Source: Candidatus Latescibacterota bacterium (GTDB taxonomy: Bacteria > Latescibacterota > UBA2968 > UBA8231). From it: a stretch of 40,921 bases of DNA. A program made the translations under genes and the position numbers. Below the pieces are notes generated by a model. That model saw nothing but the letters and a program-made list of their open reading frames with translations. It was not told where the DNA came from and made no database searches. Of the stretch, positions 16,740 through 25,034 are shown piece by piece. The stretch lies in the NCBI GenBank assembly GCA_022827165.1, contig JAJDTN010000321.1, positions 1 to 40,921 of the forward strand, read 5' to 3'. Positions within the stretch are counted from its first letter, which is position 1. Each line of letters begins with the position of its first letter.

Positions 16740-18008
16740 ATGCCGGTTCACCGCGACAAGGTACGCTGCAAGGTGCGCCTTCCCCATTCCCCGGGCCCGA
16801 AGTCGTGGAGCCGCGGTCTGTTCTGGCTGCTCCCCCTCGCCTTGTGCGCCTGCTCGACGACGGAGGAGCAGGTGCGGCGGCACATCGAGATCACCGCCGC
16901 CAACGAAGTCCACTCCGAGCGCTGGGCCGCGGCCGTGGACGAGCTCGCTGCCATCGGACGCCCCGCCGCGCGCCAGCTCCTGGCTCTCCTCGACCCCGCC
17001 CAGTACCGCGGGGTCGACTACCGCGAGTTCCGCGACGAGATCGAGAACACGCGCACCGCCGCCGCCGTGGTGCTGGGCCGCATCCGGCACCGGGCGGCCT
17101 CGGCCAGCATGCACGCCCGCATCACCACCGCCTACCGCCACAACGAGCGCATCGCCTGCCTCCGGGGGGTCGGCGACCTGGGCTTCACCGAGGCGGCGGT
17201 GAAGGATCTCCGGGCCCAGCTCACCGATGCCGACCCCGTCATCCGGCTGCTGGCCGCCATCTCCCTGGTCAAGCTCGGCGAGCTGGCGGCGCGCGACACG
17301 ATCACCGCCGCCGTCGTCGAAGGCGGCGACGAGCTCGCGGAGATGGCGATCGCGGAGCTCGAGGGCGCGAACTACCACGGGGTCCCCGTCCTCGTCGATC
17401 TCCTTTCGCGGCAGGAGCACCGCCGGGAGCGCCTCGGCCAGGCCCTGGAGAAGGTCCGTGAGCAACTGGTGCGGCAACTCGAGGCCGACGACCCCGAGGT
17501 GCGCCGGGAGTCGGCGGCCGGTCTCGGCGAGATCGCCGATCCCAGGGTCGTCGAAGCCCTGGTGGGCATGCTCGCCGATCCGAGCAACCTGGTGCGCTTC
17601 AACGCCGCCGCCTCCCTGGTCCGCCTCGGCGACCGGCGCGGCACCGAGTTCCTCTTCGGCGCCCTGGACGATACCGACGCCGTCCTGCGCCTGAACGCGA
17701 TCAAGTCCCTGGTCCGCCTGCAGCAGTTGTCCGGACAGGTCGAGGACCGGCTCCTCGAATGCCTGCGCTCGGACAGCGCCCGGCTGCGTTCGGGGGCGGC
17801 GCAGATCCTCGGCCGGGCCGAGGTCGCCTCGGCCGTGGAGGACCTGCTCTCGACGGCGGACGACGCCGACCCCGAGGTGCGCTGCAACGTGGCTATCGCC
17901 CTGGGCCACATCGGCGCTCCGTCGAGCCGCGCGACCCTTGAACAGCTCGTGGGCGACGCCGATGAGACCGTCGCCTACTACGCCGGGTGGGCCCTGGAGC
18001 AGTTGTGA
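16740..18008 (+). CDS. HEAT-repeat lipoprotein
   Basis: A 422-aa exported protein with a signal peptide ending in LCAC (lipidated Cys38) and then almost entirely HEAT-like helical repeats. Units are clear from about residue 150 onward: ...DADPVIRLLAAISLVKLGE, ...DDPEVRRESAAGLGEIADPR, ...DPSNLVRFNAAASLVRLGDR, ...DTDAVLRLNAIKSLVRL, ...DSARLRSGAAQILGRA, ...DADPEVRCNVAIALGHIGA and a last unit to the C-terminus. Such repeats are protein-binding scaffolds; this one should sit on the periplasmic face of a membrane. GTG at 16773 is an alternative start giving a more ordinary signal peptide (Cys27). Its TGA overlaps the next gene's ATG by one base (TGATG), so it leads a five-gene rightward operon. Confidence 0.8.
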   Translation: MPVHRDKVRCKVRLPHSPGPKSWSRGLFWLLPLALCACSTTEEQVRRHIEITAANEVHSERWAAAVDELAAIGRPAARQLLALLDPAQYRGVDYREFRDEIENTRTAAAVVLGRIRHRAASASMHARITTAYRHNERIACLRGVGDLGFTEAAVKDLRAQLTDADPVIRLLAAISLVKLGELAARDTITAAVVEGGDELAEMAIAELEGANYHGVPVLVDLLSRQEHRRERLGQALEKVREQLVRQLEADDPEVRRESAAGLGEIADPRVVEALVGMLADPSNLVRFNAAASLVRLGDRRGTEFLFGALDDTDAVLRLNAIKSLVRLQQLSGQVEDRLLECLRSDSARLRSGAAQILGRAEVASAVEDLLSTADDADPEVRCNVAIALGHIGAPSSRATLEQLVGDADETVAYYAGWALEQL

Positions 18009-18982
18009 TGGGAGGGCGCTTGCGCAACCTCTTCCTGCTGTCTTCGGCGGCCGCCCTCGTTTTCTCGTCAACGGTTTTCGTGGCTCCCCTCGCCGCCTCG
18101 GAGACGGCGGAGACGGTGCTCATCCGCCAGATCCTGGAGAAGGACCGCTTCGGACGCCGCCGGGGAGACGCGGAGGTCGTCACCTACGGGTACGACAAGG
18201 ACCGCTTCGTCGTCTACGACGGCGCCGGATCGATCGATGTCCGCGCCTGGACCGTCCGCCACTCCTCCCTGGAGGAGTACCAGGCCTCCCTCGAAGCCGA
18301 CCTGGCGGCGAACCGGTACGACATCTCCCGCGCCGTCCTGTTCCTCACTGTCTGGAAGAACCGGGCCTTCGCCGCCACCCTCGACTCCGGCGTGGTCATC
18401 GACCGCGCCGGCGACAGCCGACGCGGCTTCGTGCAACGCGCCATGTGGTCCTTCCTCAAGGAGGACGAGGAGTGGAAGGCCACCAGCCTCGTCATCGCCG
18501 TCGGAGACACGGCCGACGGAGGCGCCGCCGGCCGCGTGGAGGACCAGGAGGTCGCCGCCGCCCTGCAGGAGGACGCCCGCAACTGGTCCGAGGGGAGCAA
18601 GGGCGACATTCTGAGCGGGGTGCAGGAGGACTTCGTCGGCAACGACTGCTACTACAGCTCGAATCCGGCCTCCTGGCTGACCGTCTTCGCCGGCCGCGAG
18701 GAGTTCGGCAAGTGGCTGGAGCAGCGCCTCGAGCACGTCGACTACGACATCGAGCGCACCCTGCTCCACGCCGTCAGCCGGGGGGACGAAGCCGTGGCCG
18801 TCACCCGAGACCGGATCACGGTGACCTACACGGCCGGGGACGCACGCCTGGAGCAGGACCGCACCTCGGCCTGGCTGCTGACGCGGCGCGGCGGACGCTG
18901 GCGGGTCACCTGCGCGTGGTGGAAAGCCAAGTCCTTCGATCCGCCCGGAGCCCCGGAGGGCGCCCCCACCGCCCAGCGCTGA
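18008..18982 (+). CDS. Secreted protein with two NTF2/SnoaL-like domains
   Basis: A 324-aa exported protein: a signal peptide of about 30 residues (hydrophobic core LFLLSSAAALVFSSTVFVA, then an AAS cleavage site) followed by two domains of similar pattern. The first (about 35-175) contains SIDVRAWTVRHSSLEEYQAS and ends with WSFLKEDEEWKATSLVIA; the second (about 190-310) contains a YYSSNPASWLTVFAGREEF stretch and ends with WLLTRRGGRWRVTCAWWKA. The ending W-x-L-x-R-x-x-G-x-W-R/K-x-x is the usual last strand of NTF2/SnoaL-like domains. No catalytic residues can be assigned. The ATG overlaps the HEAT gene's stop, so the two exported products may work together. Confidence 0.65.
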   Translation: MGGRLRNLFLLSSAAALVFSSTVFVAPLAASETAETVLIRQILEKDRFGRRRGDAEVVTYGYDKDRFVVYDGAGSIDVRAWTVRHSSLEEYQASLEADLAANRYDISRAVLFLTVWKNRAFAATLDSGVVIDRAGDSRRGFVQRAMWSFLKEDEEWKATSLVIAVGDTADGGAAGRVEDQEVAAALQEDARNWSEGSKGDILSGVQEDFVGNDCYYSSNPASWLTVFAGREEFGKWLEQRLEHVDYDIERTLLHAVSRGDEAVAVTRDRITVTYTAGDARLEQDRTSAWLLTRRGGRWRVTCAWWKAKSFDPPGAPEGAPTAQR

Positions 18983-19017
18983 CCCGCCTTTCCCGGACCT
19001 ACGCTACCCGGGAACCC

Positions 19018-20262
19018 GTGTCCCACGGCCTCCACAACTACGAGAACACCAACCGCCTCTTCGACAAGGGCGCCGACGCCCTCGGCCTCGACGAGGACCT
19101 CCGCCTGCTGCTGAAGACGCCCTTCCGCGAGGTGATGGTCGAGGTGCCCGTGCGCATGTCGAGCGGCCGGATCGAGGTCTTCCTGGGGTATCGGGTGCAG
19201 CACAGTGGCGCCCGCGGGCCGATGAAGGGCGGCCTGCGCTACCACCCCGAGGTCGACCTCGACGAGGTCCGCTCCCTGGCCTCGCTGATGACCTGGAAGA
19301 CGGCCCTCCTGGACCTGCCCTTCGGCGGCGCCAAGGGCGGGATCACCTGCGATCCCCTGCAGATGACGGAGGACGAGCTGGAACGCATGACGCGCCGGTT
19401 CACCTCGCGCATCGGGCTCGCCTGGGGACTGCACCGGGACATCCCGGCGCCGGACCTGAACACCGACCAACGCGTGATGGCCTGGATCATGGACGAGTAC
19501 AGCCAGCGCCACGGCTATACCCCCGGGATCGTCACCGGGAAGCCCCTGGCCCTCGGCGGCTCCCCCGGCCGGGAAGCGGCCACCGGGCGCGGCGTCAGCA
19601 TCGTCACCCGCGAAGCGGGCCGGGACTTCGGGATCGAGGTGAAGGGCGCGCGGGTGGCGATTCAGGGATTCGGCCAGGTCGGCTCCCATGCCGCCCGGGT
19701 CCTTCACGAGATGGGGGCCCGCATCGTCGCCGTGAGCGACCTCGGGGGAGGCCTCTTCGCCAGCGACGGCCTCCCCTTCCCCGACCTCTTCGAACACGCC
19801 CGCGAGCACCGCACGATCCAGGGACTCGGGACCGGTGAGAGGATCTCCAACGCCGACCTGCTCACCCTCGACTGCGACATCCTGATCCCCGCCGCCCTCG
19901 GCGGCGCCATCACCGAGGAGAATGCGCGCCAGGTCGGGGCCTCGATGGTCGTGGAGGCGGCCAACTCGCCGGTGACGACCAGCGCCGACGCCATCCTCGA
20001 AGAGCGTGGCATCGGGGTGGTGCCCGACATCCTGGCCAACGCCGGAGGAGTCACCGTTTCCTACTTCGAGTGGGTCCAGAACATCCAGGCCCTGACCTGG
20101 GAGGAGGAGGACGTCAACGCCCGGCTCGAGGGCATGATGATTCGCGCCTACCGGAGCGTGGTGGAACGCATGCGGTCCCGCCGCATCCCGATGCGCACCG
20201 CCGCCTTCGCCCTGGCCATCGAGCGCGTGGCCGAGACCGAAACCCTGCGGGGCGGATTCTAA
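19018..20262 (+). CDS. Glu/Leu/Phe/Val-type amino acid dehydrogenase
   Basis: A 414-aa enzyme carrying out reversible NAD(P)-linked oxidative deamination, most likely of glutamate to 2-oxoglutarate and ammonia. Seen: GPMKGGLRYHPEV (substrate Lys70), LMTWKTALLDLPFGGAKGGI with Lys94 and catalytic Lys106, DIPAPDLNT (Asp146), the Rossmann loop GFGQVGS (217-222) and PAALGGAI...ANSPVTTSAD, EAAN region, NAGGVTVSYFEW. The length and the GGAKGG context fit hexameric glutamate dehydrogenases, but the Leu/Phe/Val members share these motifs. The GTG start gives the expected N-terminus (LHNYENTNR); no strong SD. It follows the NTF2-like gene after 35 bp and precedes a sodium symporter by 19 bp, suggesting use of an imported amino acid. 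Confidence 0.9.
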   Translation: MSHGLHNYENTNRLFDKGADALGLDEDLRLLLKTPFREVMVEVPVRMSSGRIEVFLGYRVQHSGARGPMKGGLRYHPEVDLDEVRSLASLMTWKTALLDLPFGGAKGGITCDPLQMTEDELERMTRRFTSRIGLAWGLHRDIPAPDLNTDQRVMAWIMDEYSQRHGYTPGIVTGKPLALGGSPGREAATGRGVSIVTREAGRDFGIEVKGARVAIQGFGQVGSHAARVLHEMGARIVAVSDLGGGLFASDGLPFPDLFEHAREHRTIQGLGTGERISNADLLTLDCDILIPAALGGAITEENARQVGASMVVEAANSPVTTSADAILEERGIGVVPDILANAGGVTVSYFEWVQNIQALTWEEEDVNARLEGMMIRAYRSVVERMRSRRIPMRTAAFALAIERVAETETLRGGF

Positions 20263-20281
20263 ACCGGAAGGGCTGCAGACC

Positions 20282-22171
20282 GTGGAAAAACTCGCTTGGC
20301 TCGCGGTGTTCACACTCGGATACTGGACGTACTGCATCTACTGGGGGGTGCGCGGGGCCCGCCAGGCCCGCACCGCGAGCGACTACTTCATCGCCGGGCG
20401 GACCATCGGCCTGTGGGTCTTCGTCCTCGCCGCCACGGCCACCTCGTTCTCGGGCTGGACCTTCGTCGGCCACCCGGGGACGATATTCAACGTCGGCCTG
20501 CCCTACGCCTTCGCCTCCTTCTACGCCATCACCATTCCCTTCACCGGGGTGTTGTTCCTCAAGCGTCAATGGCTGCTGGGGAGGAGGTACGGATACATCA
20601 CCCCCGGCGAGATGTTCTCCGACTACTACCGCACCGACTGGATGCGGGTGCTCACGGTGCTCGTGGCCATGGTCTTCTCCGTTCCCTATCTCGGCATCCA
20701 GCTGCGCGCCTCGGGCCTGCTGTTCTCGCGCCTGGTGGAGGGCACGCCCCTGCAGCAGACCTTCCTCGGCTCCATCGAGGGAGGAGCGATCCTGCTGTCG
20801 GTGGTCGTCTTCCTGTACGTCGCCTCGGGCGGCCTGCGGTCGGTGGCCTACGTCGACTGCGCCCAGTGCATCCTGCTGGCCCTGGGCATCATCGTCCTCG
20901 GCTTCGTCGCCCTCGACCTGGTGGGGGGATGGGCCGCCTTCAAGGAGGGGCTCGCAGGGCTCGCCCGGCTCAAGCCGGACATGGTGGCGATCCCCTCGCG
21001 GCCGGAATCGACCTCCTTCCTGGAACGGGCCGGCACCTTGTTCTGGGGCGCCTCCGGCGGTCCCTGGACGGCGATGATGATCCTGACCTACATGTTCGCG
21101 CTCATGGGCATCCAGTCGTCTCCCGCCTTCAGCATGTGGGCCTTCTCCAACAAGGACCCCCGGCCCTTCCCCTGGCAGCAGGTGGTGGCCTCGTCCCTGG
21201 CGATCGGAGGCATCATGTTCTTCTTCACCGCCTTCCAGGGTCTCAGCGGCTCCATCCTGTTTCACGAAATCCTGCCGGACACGGAGAAGCTCGGCCTGCC
21301 CACCAGCGAGGCGGGCAAGCCGCTGACCGACTACCTCGTGCCGTACCTGATCGGCTCCCTGGAGCGGGCGGCGCCGTGGCTGGTGGGCCTGCTCTGCGTC
21401 TGCGCCCTGGCGGCGATGCAGTCCACGGGCGCCGCCTACATGTCGACGGCCAGCGGCATCGTCACCCGCGACCTCTACCGCCACTTCTTCTCGCGCGAGG
21501 TCAGCCATCGTGTGCAGGTCCTGATCGGCCGCCTCACGGTCTTCGTCATCGTCGCCCTGGCCCTCCTGGTGGGCCTGGCCTCCGGAGACCTGCTGGTGCT
21601 CCTCGGCGGGGCCGCCGTCTCCTACGGGTTCCAGATGTGGCCCGCCCTCCTCGGCATCTGCTACATCCGCTGGTTCACCCCCAAGGGAGTCTCCTGGGGA
21701 CTGGCCGCCGGGATCGCCGCCGTCACCGTGACCTACGTCACCCAACTGGGCGGGCTCGTCGGCATCGGCCGCTACCCGCTCACCATCCACAGCGCCGGAT
21801 GGGGGATCCTCTGCAACCTCGGCGTCTGCATCCTCGTCAGCGCCCTCACCCAGAACTCGAGGGAGTCCGGGCACCGCGCCGGTTACCACGACTTCCTCGA
21901 GGAGCACACCGCCCTGCCCCCCGAGCGGCAGCGCTGGAAGAAGCCGGTGTGGATCCTCACGGTGGTCTGGTTCCTGTGCGCCATCGGGCCCTTCGCCGTC
22001 CTCGGCAACGAGGCCGACCCGTCGCGCTGGATCATGGGGATCCCCACTTTGTGGATCTGGCAGATCGCGTGGTGGATCATCGGCGTGGGGATGATGTACC
22101 TCCTCGCCTTCAAGCTGGAGATGTCCACCGTGCCGCGGTCCGAAGTGAAGGCGCTGGCCGCATCCGACTGA
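20282..22171 (+). CDS. Sodium:solute symporter (SSS family)
   Basis: A 629-aa integral membrane transporter with about 13 hydrophobic helices, importing a small solute (amino acid, pantothenate, sugar or carboxylate) with sodium. Seen: the N-terminal SSS signature region SDYFIAGRTIGLWVFVLAATATSFSGWTFVG, YITPGEMFSDYYRTDWMRVL, SGGLRSVAYVDCAQCILL (the family's ggl.av..tD..Q motif) and ALAAMQSTGAAYMSTASGIVTRDLY, the sodium-site helix with small and hydroxyl residues. GTG start preceded by GGAAGG. The substrate is not readable; the adjacent amino acid dehydrogenase favours an amino acid. The stop overlaps the proposed start of the antiporter gene. Confidence 0.88.
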   Translation: MEKLAWLAVFTLGYWTYCIYWGVRGARQARTASDYFIAGRTIGLWVFVLAATATSFSGWTFVGHPGTIFNVGLPYAFASFYAITIPFTGVLFLKRQWLLGRRYGYITPGEMFSDYYRTDWMRVLTVLVAMVFSVPYLGIQLRASGLLFSRLVEGTPLQQTFLGSIEGGAILLSVVVFLYVASGGLRSVAYVDCAQCILLALGIIVLGFVALDLVGGWAAFKEGLAGLARLKPDMVAIPSRPESTSFLERAGTLFWGASGGPWTAMMILTYMFALMGIQSSPAFSMWAFSNKDPRPFPWQQVVASSLAIGGIMFFFTAFQGLSGSILFHEILPDTEKLGLPTSEAGKPLTDYLVPYLIGSLERAAPWLVGLLCVCALAAMQSTGAAYMSTASGIVTRDLYRHFFSREVSHRVQVLIGRLTVFVIVALALLVGLASGDLLVLLGGAAVSYGFQMWPALLGICYIRWFTPKGVSWGLAAGIAAVTVTYVTQLGGLVGIGRYPLTIHSAGWGILCNLGVCILVSALTQNSRESGHRAGYHDFLEEHTALPPERQRWKKPVWILTVVWFLCAIGPFAVLGNEADPSRWIMGIPTLWIWQIAWWIIGVGMMYLLAFKLEMSTVPRSEVKALAASD

Positions 22172-23859
22172 CCCGCGCACCCCTCCTGCTGCGGCTGGCC
22201 GCCGCCCTCGCCCTGAGCGCGTCCGTCAGCGCCTGGCTGCTGCCGGGGTACGGGGCGCACGGGGGATGGAGCCTGTTCCCGCCCCTGTGCGCCATCTCCG
22301 TGGCCATCGTCACGGGGCGCCTGGTCCTTGGCCTGGGATCCGCCCTCTTCGGGGCCGCCCTCCTCACCACCCCCATCGACGGCTGGAGCGCCCTCTGGCA
22401 GGTCCCGGCGACGGTAGCCGCCGATTTCGTCTGGAGCCCACTGAGCGACTCCTTCCAGCTCTTCATCCTGGCCTTCACCGTCTCCCTCATCGGCATGGTC
22501 CGCGTCGTCGCCGTAGCCGGCGGCACCCGCGGCATCGCCGAGAGCCTGGCCCGCCGGGCCCGGGGCCGGTCGACGGCGCGGCTGGCGACCTGGCTCCTGG
22601 GCCTGGCCATCTTCTTCGACGACTACGCCAACACCCTGGTGGTGGGGACCACCATGCGCCCGGTCTGCGACCGCCTGCGGATCTCCCGGGAGAAGCTCGC
22701 CTACCTCGTCGACTCCACGGCGGCCCCGGTGGCGGGCCTCGCCGTGATCAGCACCTGGATCGGCTACGAGGTCGGTCTGCTGCAGGACGCCATGGACGGC
22801 CTGGGCACGGGGGTCTCCGGGTACGAGCTGTTCTTCCACGCCCTGACGAGCCGGTTCTACTGCTGGCTCGCCATCCTCTTCGTGGGCGCCACCGTTCTGC
22901 TGCGCCGCGACGCCGGTCCCATGCTGGCCGCCGAGCGGCGGGCGGCCACCCGCGGAGAGGTGCTCCGGCCGGGGTCCGTGCCCCTCACCGGGGCCGGAGC
23001 GGAACGGAACCTCGAGCCGCCGGAAGGGATCACCCCCGACTGGCGGCTGGCGGCGGCGCCGGTCCTGGTCGTGGTGATCGGGGTGATCCTCGGCATGCAG
23101 TGGGACACCTGGGAGCATCCCGAGGTGCGCGGCGTTCGCGCGGAGGGGATCCTTGGCGCCGCCTACTGGACCGCCGTGCTCTCCAACGCCGCCGGCGCCA
23201 AGGTGATGTTTCTCGCCGCCGTCGCCGGGTCGGTCACCGCCTTCCTCCTGGCCGTGACCCGCCGCCGGAGCGACCGCTCCCGGGCGATCCCTGCCCGGGC
23301 GGCGCTGCGGGCCTGGATCGGCGGCGTCACCGGGTTCCACCGGGCCCTGGTGATCCTGGTCCTCGCCTGGGCCATCAAGGAAGCCTGCTCCGCGGTGGAC
23401 ACCAGCGGCTACCTCCTGGCCGCCCTCGGGGACTCCATGCCGGCGGAGCTGCTGCCCGTGCTCGTCTTCCTGCTGGCGGCGGCCGTCGCCTTCTCCATCG
23501 GCACGTCGTGGACGACGATGGCGATCCTGCTGCCCACCACCCTGCCCCTGGCCCACGCCCTCGGCGGCCTGCCGACGACGGTCCTCGTGGCCGCCGCGGT
23601 CCTCGACGGCGCCATCTTCGGGGACCACTGCTCACCGATCAGCGACACCACGGTGCTGTCCAGCGTCGCCGCCGGGTGCGACCACCTCGATCACGTGAAG
23701 ACCCAGGTCCCCTATGCCGTCGGCATCATGTCGGTGGCCGCCCTCTTCGGCTACGTGGGCACGGCCGCCGCCTATCCGGCCTGGGTCGGCCTGGGGCTGG
23801 GAATCGTGGTCTCGTGGGGGGGGCTGTGGCTGCTGGGCGAGGACCCGGACGCCCCTTGA
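22168..23859 (+). CDS. NhaC-family Na+/H+ antiporter
   Basis: A 563-aa membrane protein with about 11-12 helices. Seen: GWSLFPPLCAISVAIVTGR at the first helix, the hallmark FFDDYANTLVVGTTMRPVCD followed by STAAPVAGLAVISTWIGYEV, and late in the protein FSIGTSWTTMAILLPTT and AIFGDHCSPISDTTVLSS, all typical of the NhaC family. The first in-frame ATG (22495) and GTG (22300) are too late because helix 1 would be lost or cut. I therefore place the start at CTG 22168, which overlaps the symporter stop as CTGA. That start is an inference. NhaC exports sodium, so it would return the sodium taken in by the adjacent symporter. Confidence 0.85.
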   Translation: MTRAPLLLRLAAALALSASVSAWLLPGYGAHGGWSLFPPLCAISVAIVTGRLVLGLGSALFGAALLTTPIDGWSALWQVPATVAADFVWSPLSDSFQLFILAFTVSLIGMVRVVAVAGGTRGIAESLARRARGRSTARLATWLLGLAIFFDDYANTLVVGTTMRPVCDRLRISREKLAYLVDSTAAPVAGLAVISTWIGYEVGLLQDAMDGLGTGVSGYELFFHALTSRFYCWLAILFVGATVLLRRDAGPMLAAERRAATRGEVLRPGSVPLTGAGAERNLEPPEGITPDWRLAAAPVLVVVIGVILGMQWDTWEHPEVRGVRAEGILGAAYWTAVLSNAAGAKVMFLAAVAGSVTAFLLAVTRRRSDRSRAIPARAALRAWIGGVTGFHRALVILVLAWAIKEACSAVDTSGYLLAALGDSMPAELLPVLVFLLAAAVAFSIGTSWTTMAILLPTTLPLAHALGGLPTTVLVAAAVLDGAIFGDHCSPISDTTVLSSVAAGCDHLDHVKTQVPYAVGIMSVAALFGYVGTAAAYPAWVGLGLGIVVSWGGLWLLGEDPDAP

Positions 23860-23863
23860 GGGG

Positions 23864-24382
23864 CTACCAGGAAGCCGTGGTGCGGTCCACGATCTCCTCG
23901 ACGATCATGGCCAGGGCCGCCTCCACGGCGGGGTCCCGCCCGTCCTCGTCGGGCAGGGCCGCGTCGTAGGTCCCCCAGCCCACGAGAGATTCGATCTCGA
24001 GCAGCTCGCCCCCGTCGGAGGTGCGCTCGAGCAGGGCGCCGCCGAAGAGGCGGAAGCGGTACTGCTCCGTCACCTCCGCGGCCGTGTGGATGAGGGGCTG
24101 GTCCTCGAGCCGGTCGAGACGCAGCAGGAGCACGGCGTCGGCCGACCCCTCGTCGACCACCCGCAGGCGTCCGTCCTCGATGAAGGCCTCGGTGAGGTGG
24201 TCCGTCAGCCTTTGGGCGATGTCGACCTCGGGGGTCCCGTTCTCCGCCGCGGGGATGGCCACGCTGCGGATGCCGCCGACGAGGCCGCCGCTCGTGGAGT
24301 AGTGGGAGCAGGCGCCGAGGAGCAGAGCGAGGACGAAGAGGATGCGCCGCGGGGCCGGCGATCCCGCCTCAGCCGGATGCAT
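23864..24382 (-). CDS. lptE: LptE-like LPS-assembly lipoprotein
   Basis: A 172-aa exported lipoprotein with lipobox LGAC (Cys25 from this start). After it come CSHYSTSGG and IRSVAIPAAENGTPEVDIAQR, then LTDHLTEAFIEDGRLRVVDE and ADAVLLLRLDRLED, the order seen in LptE/RlpB: C-x-Y, then a strand with (I/V)P.F.N.T, a helix with LT..L, and a ADA.L strand. LptE plugs LptD in the outer membrane for lipopolysaccharide export; LptD is not in the window. Two ATGs are possible, 24382 (chosen; overlaps the upstream gene by 14 bp) and 24397; neither has a good SD. A perfect 18-bp palindrome covers the chosen start. It converges on the nhaC-type gene with a 4-bp gap. Confidence 0.7.
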   Translation of the reverse strand: MHPAEAGSPAPRRILFVLALLLGACSHYSTSGGLVGGIRSVAIPAAENGTPEVDIAQRLTDHLTEAFIEDGRLRVVDEGSADAVLLLRLDRLEDQPLIHTAAEVTEQYRFRLFGGALLERTSDGGELLEIESLVGWGTYDAALPDEDGRDPAVEAALAMIVEEIVDRTTASW

Positions 24383-24938
24383 CCGGCTGAGGGCCATCCG
24401 GTCCGGAGGGATCCGGCTCCTCCGCCGCCGGACCGCCGTCGGCCGGTCCGGTCGATTCGTAGGTCTCGGAGGGCAGGTCGGGAACCACCTTCGAAGGGGC
24501 GGCCTCCATCTCGGCGATCCCCTCGAGGGAGATGGCGCGCGCCGTGTCGCCCACGCTGATGGGCTGGGCCTGGGGCCGCCCCGACAGATCGGAGGACCGC
24601 ACCGCCAGGCCTTCACGCTCGCTGCCGTGACTCCCGTAGAGACCGAAGGAGTGGCGCACCATCATGGCGCTCAGGGTGGCAGTGGCCGCGGGGGCTCCCT
24701 CGGCGAGGGGAGACCGGGCGGTGGCCATCCGTTCCTGCACATGGGTGACGGCCACCCGCCCCTTCACCGATTCCCAGCGTCCGAGACTCTCTCCGGAGTC
24801 GGGGTCCCGGATGTCGTCGTGCTCGGCGACGACGGCGAACAACATGCCCTCGTGGACCCCGTCGCGGGCGCCGACGTTCAGCACCAGGGTCGTATCGTCG
24901 ACGATGGCGGCCACCTTGCCGGTGATCGGCTCGCTCAT
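24369..24938 (-). CDS. Uncharacterised protein with N-terminal FlgT-C-like domain
   Basis: A 189-aa protein. Residues about 5-85 are beta-rich with GKVAAIVDDTTLVLNVGARD, GVHEGMLFAVV and VKGRVAVTHVQERMATAR. This is the pattern of the FlgT C-terminal domain and of the tail of the lipoprotein at 1353-2429. The remainder (about 90-189) is low-complexity, Ser/Pro/Asp-rich and probably disordered. No signal peptide is seen. SD AGGAGAGG before the ATG. A TATCTT -10 (minus strand, 24985-24990) with a poor -35 may drive it. It lies between an M23 peptidase and lptE, suggesting an envelope-related task, but its lack of a signal peptide leaves that open. Confidence 0.6.
   Translation of the reverse strand: MSEPITGKVAAIVDDTTLVLNVGARDGVHEGMLFAVVAEHDDIRDPDSGESLGRWESVKGRVAVTHVQERMATARSPLAEGAPAATATLSAMMVRHSFGLYGSHGSEREGLAVRSSDLSGRPQAQPISVGDTARAISLEGIAEMEAAPSKVVPDLPSETYESTGPADGGPAAEEPDPSGPDGPQPDASG
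24371..24388. repeat. Perfect 18-bp palindrome over the lptE start
   Basis: AGCCGGATGCATCCGGCT reads the same on both strands. It covers the stop region of the upstream gene and the ATG (24380-24382, minus) of lptE. Three near-copies of half of it (ATCCGG) occur in the next 35 bp. It could be an operator or simply the product of repetitive GC-rich codons. Confidence 0.6.
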
Positions 24939-25034
24939 CTCAGCCTCTCCTGACTCTCGGGTACTGTTGAAGTCGCTGCCGTGGAAGATAGGGGTCCCGC
25001 GGCTCGGCGGCAGGCGGGCGGAAAGCGCCGGGGG

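Noticed and set aside
16032..18071. 679-codon minus-strand frame opposite the HEAT lipoprotein
   Set aside because: Low-complexity antisense of a repeat protein; no family resemblance.
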